Below, piece after piece: positions 60,165 to 64,000 of a stretch of DNA of 64,000 bases. The translations under genes and the position numbers were made by a program. The stretch is from Atrina japonica (lineage: Eukaryota; Mollusca; Bivalvia; Pterioida; Pinnidae): assembly GCA_030159075.1 (NCBI GenBank), contig BROG01000525.1:147001-211000 (forward strand), in the 5' to 3' direction. Below the pieces are notes generated by a model, which was not told where the DNA came from, did no database searches, and was given only the letters and a program-made list of their open reading frames with translations. Within the stretch, counting starts at the first letter, position 1, and each line of letters opens with the position of its first letter.

Positions 60165-60388
60165 ACAATGTATTCCAAAGGAAGGTATACAACACAGATT
60201 GATACATCAATATGGTGTCACTCGATCCCGATTTCAATCGACAATATGGCGGTGGATGAAGCACAACACCTACAAAATCCCATCCCAGTATGTATACAAT
60301 ATATTTGGAACAATATATTCTGGAATTTATCTTTGTGCTGTCGATTTCTTTAAATGGATTTGCTTTTCATGTATTTATAATTGCAAAA
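60165..60388 (+). pseudogene. Inverted, truncated opsin 5' duplicate
   Basis: Plus-strand sequence resembling the opsin 5' flank and first ~45 codons. The ATG is at 60246. MAVD is kept, then small indels break the frame, so TM1 blocks appear in other frames (IFGTIYS, FKWICFSCIYNC). The block GCTGTCGATTTCTTTAAATG plus GATTTGCT is identical to the gene. Homology includes about 75 bp of 5' flank and stops near 60388, about 30 bp before a family-B retroelement tail. No TM2-TM7 sequence follows. It is head-to-head with the intact gene, start codons about 780 bp apart. Confidence 0.85.
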
Positions 60389-60414
60389 TGATAACGTTCG
60401 TTTATAACGTATTG

Positions 60415-60705
60415 ACTGACAAACACAACAAATTAGATGTGTAAATGGTCTCAACATGAAGAACAATTGCGAAACCCAAACGGAATAGGACCAGGTGTCC
60501 GGAAGGAGTCAGCGTTCCCTGCTGGCATGCCACACCCGTCGCAAATGTTCCATGGAAACCTTTCTAGTTCGATGAAAATGTCAAATACGGTGAAAAGGTC
60601 AAGTATGGTGAAAAGGTCAAGTTCGGTGAAAAGCACGATTGGCGGAAGGGGGTCACTGTCTGTGGTTGTGCTCCAGAATACTATCTTGTATTCCTGAAAC
60701 CAAAT
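60415..60705 (-). mobile_element. Retroelement family B tail
   Basis: AATGGTCTCAACATGAAGAA, GGACCAGGTGTCCGGAAGGA, GCAAATGTTCCATGGAAACC, three GGTGAAAAGGTCAAG units and the last RT codons (minus strand, ..HNHRQ-stop, ending near 60650). The plus-strand frame 60437-60697 and minus frame 60451-60738 are translated repeat. Confidence 0.8.
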
Positions 60706-60754
60706 AAACGAAGTTAAATATCGGTAAGAAATTTTCACGAGTCCATGTCCATAA

Positions 60755-61215
60755 TCACCAGCATATGGGGTTTATATTTCACAAATGATCCGATATGCCA
60801 GGGCGTGTTCAACATATGAAAATTTCATATTCAGAGGTAAACTACTCACTGACAAATTATTGACACAGAGATATCAAAAACCGCGTTTGATGTCAACGTT
60901 CCGCAAATTTTACGGTCGGTATAATAGTCTTGTTTGCGATTATCCTGTTTCACTAAGTGAAATGTGGAGTTTTCTTTTCGGTGGCCGTTGTTGAGACGTC
61001 TGTACCAATTGTGACGAGGACTCGTTCCTCACGTATTTCATTTTCATTTGACTGTGGACTCACGGCGGGTGTGACCGGTCGACAGGGGATGCTTACTCCT
61101 CCATGGCACCTGATCCCAACTCTTGATTTCGAGAGGTCCGTGTTTGTCCATTTTTTACCAGATTTGTACCAATATCCTGTACGTCCTAAAGATTTATACT
61201 TTAGTATCTGAGATT
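60755..61215 (+). mobile_element. Retroelement family A, 5'-truncated copy
   Basis: A plus-strand frame from 60785 encodes IRYARACSTYENFIFRGKLL, TDKLLTQRYQKPRLMSTFRK and FYGRYNSLVCDYPVSLSEM. The noncoding tail runs to AGTATCTGAGATTTTTTAAA. RT frame intact over the retained part. Confidence 0.9.
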
Positions 61216-61219
61216 TTTT

Positions 61220-61965
61220 AAATTCATACAATTTGAAATAATCAACAAGCATTATAAATGGGAAGGGAACAACGTCTCAAGAATAGTGTAAATCATTTCC
61301 GTTTTGCAAATACATGTACGTCATTCTTTCTCATTTTCTGATATATTTCCGAATATAGAATATCAATATTAATAGCTGTAAATAGCATTGCAAATGGTTG
61401 TATCGATCAAGGATGTAATAAACACATACAAACGTGCTTTTGATATGAATAGATGGAGCCTTATATAGTGATTATGTATTTATTGTTATTTTCCAAATTA
61501 AATACGACTGTAGGGAATGTTGCCATAAAATTATTTATATATATCTGGCTCCTTAAAACATGTGGATCACTCATGGACAGGAAAACAGTAATATTATATT
61601 GTCCGATTCACATTAGATGGTAGGGCGGATCAGTAAACTTTTGATTATCATACAGATGATTCTACTCACTTTTCGGTTATGACAAGCTGCACGGGAAAAA
61701 CGATTTATTCCTCAGTGAATAATTTCATATGTATACTGACAAGTAGGAACGATTACTACACTCAGCGTAATTTTAATGTTATGCTTTATTACCTAAAATT
61801 TAAACTCGCTCAGGTCAAGAAGGGGTTCATAAGACACCCCCCCCCCCGCAGGTTATATGGATTTTACTATACTTCCATAGATCTATAATTCAAACTACAT
61901 GTATATAAATATAATTAAAATTAGATATATGAATTTGCGAATTTCTCATGAAAAGAAAGTTATTT
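61220..61965. other. Unannotated stretch
   Basis: No recognised feature. Confidence 0.5.
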
Positions 61966-61970
61966 ACAAT

Positions 61971-62147
61971 TACAGTCTAACTTGTCTATAACGGCCACTC
62001 AATGGAACAGACAAAAATGGCCGTTATAGACATGTGACCTTTATAAAAAAGTTTATTCATTTAAAAAATACAAAGGTTATATTTGAATGACCTCTAAAGG
62101 CAAGTGCCCTTTATTCAGAAGCGCCCTTTAATGCAAGTATGACTGTA
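61971..62147. mobile_element. Tigger/pogo-like MITE
   Basis: TACAGTCTAACTTGTCTATA at the left and CAAGTATGACTGTA at the right form an imperfect inverted repeat with TA on both sides. At 177 bp it equals the MITE at 28084-28259 in size and layout (internal GGCCTTTATA/GGCCGTTATAGACA blocks). Confidence 0.7.
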
Positions 62148-62149
62148 TT

Positions 62150-62635
62150 AAGTCTGTTATTACGTGTTTGTTATTCCTGGTTTTACATGTAATATTATCT
62201 ATTTATTAGTAACAAATGTAAAGCTAATTAGTTTATTATCAGACTGATAACAATTCACGTAATTCATGATCAGATTTTATAATGCATACTTACTGATAAT
62301 CTTCCTCTATTAATCAGAGTCCAAGGCCGTAACTTTGCCCGCAAACGTCGACGTTACTTTAGACGTAACTCGATTACGATTTTATTTATGCGTACGTAGT
62401 TTCAGTTTCACAAAAAGTCTAAAACATATTATTACTCGTTAAACAACACTAAGTTACGTGTTAAATTAGTAGTAGTTTGGAACAGACGTAAGTTTATACG
62501 TAGGAAGAAATATATCTTTAGTGAAACTCATTTTCGAAGTAAATCTAGATTTACGTCTACAAGTAAAGTTACGATGTATATTGAAACTGACCCAATATAT
62601 AGGTAAGGAAAAGTAGGTAATTGTCTAGACCTTTG
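62150..62635. other. Unannotated stretch
   Basis: No recognised feature. Confidence 0.5.
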
Positions 62636-62639
62636 GTAT

Positions 62640-63000
62640 CACCTAATATAAAAAATCTCAGATACCAAAGTATAAATCAATAGAATGTCCAGGACATAGA
62701 TACAAATCCGGTAAAAATGCACAAACACGGACCTCTGAAAACCAAGAGGTGGGATCAGGTGCCATGGAGGAATAAATATCCCCTGTCGACCGGTCACACC
62801 CGCCGTGAGTCCACAGTCAAGTCCAATGAAATACGTGAGGAACAAATCCTCGTCACAATTGGTACAGACGTCTCAACAACCGCCAACGAAAACGCAACTC
62901 AACATTTCACTTAGTGAAACAGAGTAATCGCAATCAAGACTATTATACCGACCGTAAAATTTGCGGAACGTTGACATTAAACGCGATTTTCGATATCGCG
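62640..63000 (-). mobile_element. Retroelement family A, 3' tail
   Basis: AAATCTCAGATACCAAAGTA, GGGATCAGGTGCCATGGAGG, CTGTCGACCGGTCACACCCG and AACATTTCACTTAGTGAAAC, ending at AAACGCGATTTTCGATATCG. A clean tail with little divergence. Confidence 0.9.
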
Positions 63001-63067
63001 TTACTCAGGACAGAACAACATAGAAATCGCAGTCAACAAATGAGGTAAACAGCTCGCGGAAGGAATG

Positions 63068-64000
63068 GTTAAGATTCAGAATTGTAAACATTGTATTATC
63101 TATTCAACATTCACAACTGTACACAAAGTATTAAGCATTCACGAAATTAACTATTGCACTGTCAAGTCAACATATTCACAAATTTCAACGCATACTCTGT
63201 GTCTAACAATTTCAACTGTAAACACAATATTATTTTTTTGTGTAAACATTGCATTATCGTTTCAACATTCACAAATGTGAATATTGTGTTATCGCTCCAA
63301 CTTTCAGAAGTATGAATACCGTAATATATGGTCATAATTCACAAATGTGAATATTGTGTTATCGCTCCAACTTTCACAAGTATGAATACCGTAATATATG
63401 GTCATAATTCACAAATGTGAATATTGTGTTATCGCTCCAACTTTCACAAGTATGGATACCGTAATATATGGTCATAATTCACAAATGTGAATATTGTGTT
63501 ATCGCTCCAACTTTCACAAGTATGGATACTGTAATATATGGTCATAATTCACAAATGTGAATATTGTGTTATCGTTCCAACTTTCACAAGTATGGATACC
63601 GTAATATATGGTCATAATTCACATATCAAAACACCGTGGTACATGTTCAACATTCACACTATAAAAATCGTTTTATCAAAACTGTAAATATATTATATGT
63701 CTATGTAAATACCATATTATCTGTTTCATTTTCATAAATGTAAATACCATATATTTTGTTACGTAAACGTTTTATGGTCTGTTCCAAATTAACAACTGTA
63801 AACAATATATTATCTGTTCAACAGTCACAAGTGTAGATACCGTATTATCTGTTCAACAGTCACAACTGTAAATACCGTATCATCTGTTCAACAGTAACAA
63901 CTGTAAATACCGTATTATCTGTTCAACAGTCACAACTGTAAATACCGTATCATCTGTTCAACAGTCACAACTGTAAATACCGTATTATCTGTTCAACAGT
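63068..64000. repeat. 35-bp satellite with a 70-bp higher-order block, running off the window
   Basis: The base unit is about 35 bp (CACAACTGTAAATACCGTAT, TATCTGTTCAACAGT). It is clear at 63811-64000, where starts fall at 63811, 63846, 63881 and 63916, and degenerate at 63068-63260. In 63270-63622 two variant 35-mers (CACAAATGTGAATATTGTG.. and CACAAGTATGAATACCG..) form a 70-bp dimer repeated five times at an exact 70-bp period (63270, 63340, 63410, 63480, 63550). Confidence 0.92.

Noticed and set aside
60437..60738. Overlapping plus and minus ORFs of 86 and 95 codons
   Set aside because: Both translate the family-B retroelement tail and its GGTGAAAAGGTCAAG units.

Overview
The window looks like AT-rich, repeat-dense animal nuclear DNA, most likely from a mollusc and probably a bivalve. 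The reasons are one spliced opsin-type GPCR gene, tRNA-derived SINEs with a conserved central domain, many short palindrome-rich DNA transposons, 5'-truncated retroelement tails, and long (AT)n, (GT)n and (GA)n microsatellites. The species call is inference. There is no bacterial gene organisation, no CRISPR array and no rRNA.

Genes. The only well-supported protein-coding gene is an opsin on the minus strand at 53773-59463. It has three exons: 59463-58840, a 76-nt exon at 58597-58522, and 54080-53773. The splice phases match and give 335 residues. The retinal-binding lysine (K271), the disulfide pair (C89/C168) and the extracellular-loop glutamate (E162) are present. The E/DRY position reads L-G-Y and NPxxY reads V-P-I-I-Y. 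A broken, inverted copy of its 5' flank and first ~45 codons lies head-to-head with it at 60165-60388, next to a retroelement tail. A 164-codon ORF at 47730-48224 is only a weak candidate.

Layout. 1-335 is a two-step tandem repeat. 0.7-6.5 kb is mostly unremarkable, with two retroelement fragments (family A) and one copy of a module (D). 6583-11773 is a 5.2 kb composite DNA transposon with 60-bp perfect terminal inverted repeats, a 6-bp target duplication and long arrays of palindromic motifs. An 855-bp relative with its own 6-bp duplication is nested in it at 7836-8690. 13.5-15 kb holds SINE-derived DNA with a foldback and a small G/C-tract MITE. 17-26 kb is largely unique DNA with a ~40-bp minisatellite (22.55-23.15 kb) and a LINE C-terminal remnant (24.65-25.2 kb). 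27.9-29.7 kb is a microsatellite-rich duplication, a reverse-transcriptase fragment and a SINE. 34.6-51.3 kb holds many copies of retroelement family A, the related family B, and repeat C, which is tandemly amplified at 49.2-50.45 kb. 51-64 kb holds the opsin locus and ends in a 35/70-bp satellite that runs off the window.

Theme. Several tandem arrays appear to have grown out of dispersed repeats: C at 49-50 kb, the motif inside repeat E at 55.7-56.0 kb, and a 48-bp unit resembling the tail of A at 34.9-35.0 kb. Apart from the opsin and its relic, nothing suggests co-regulated genes.
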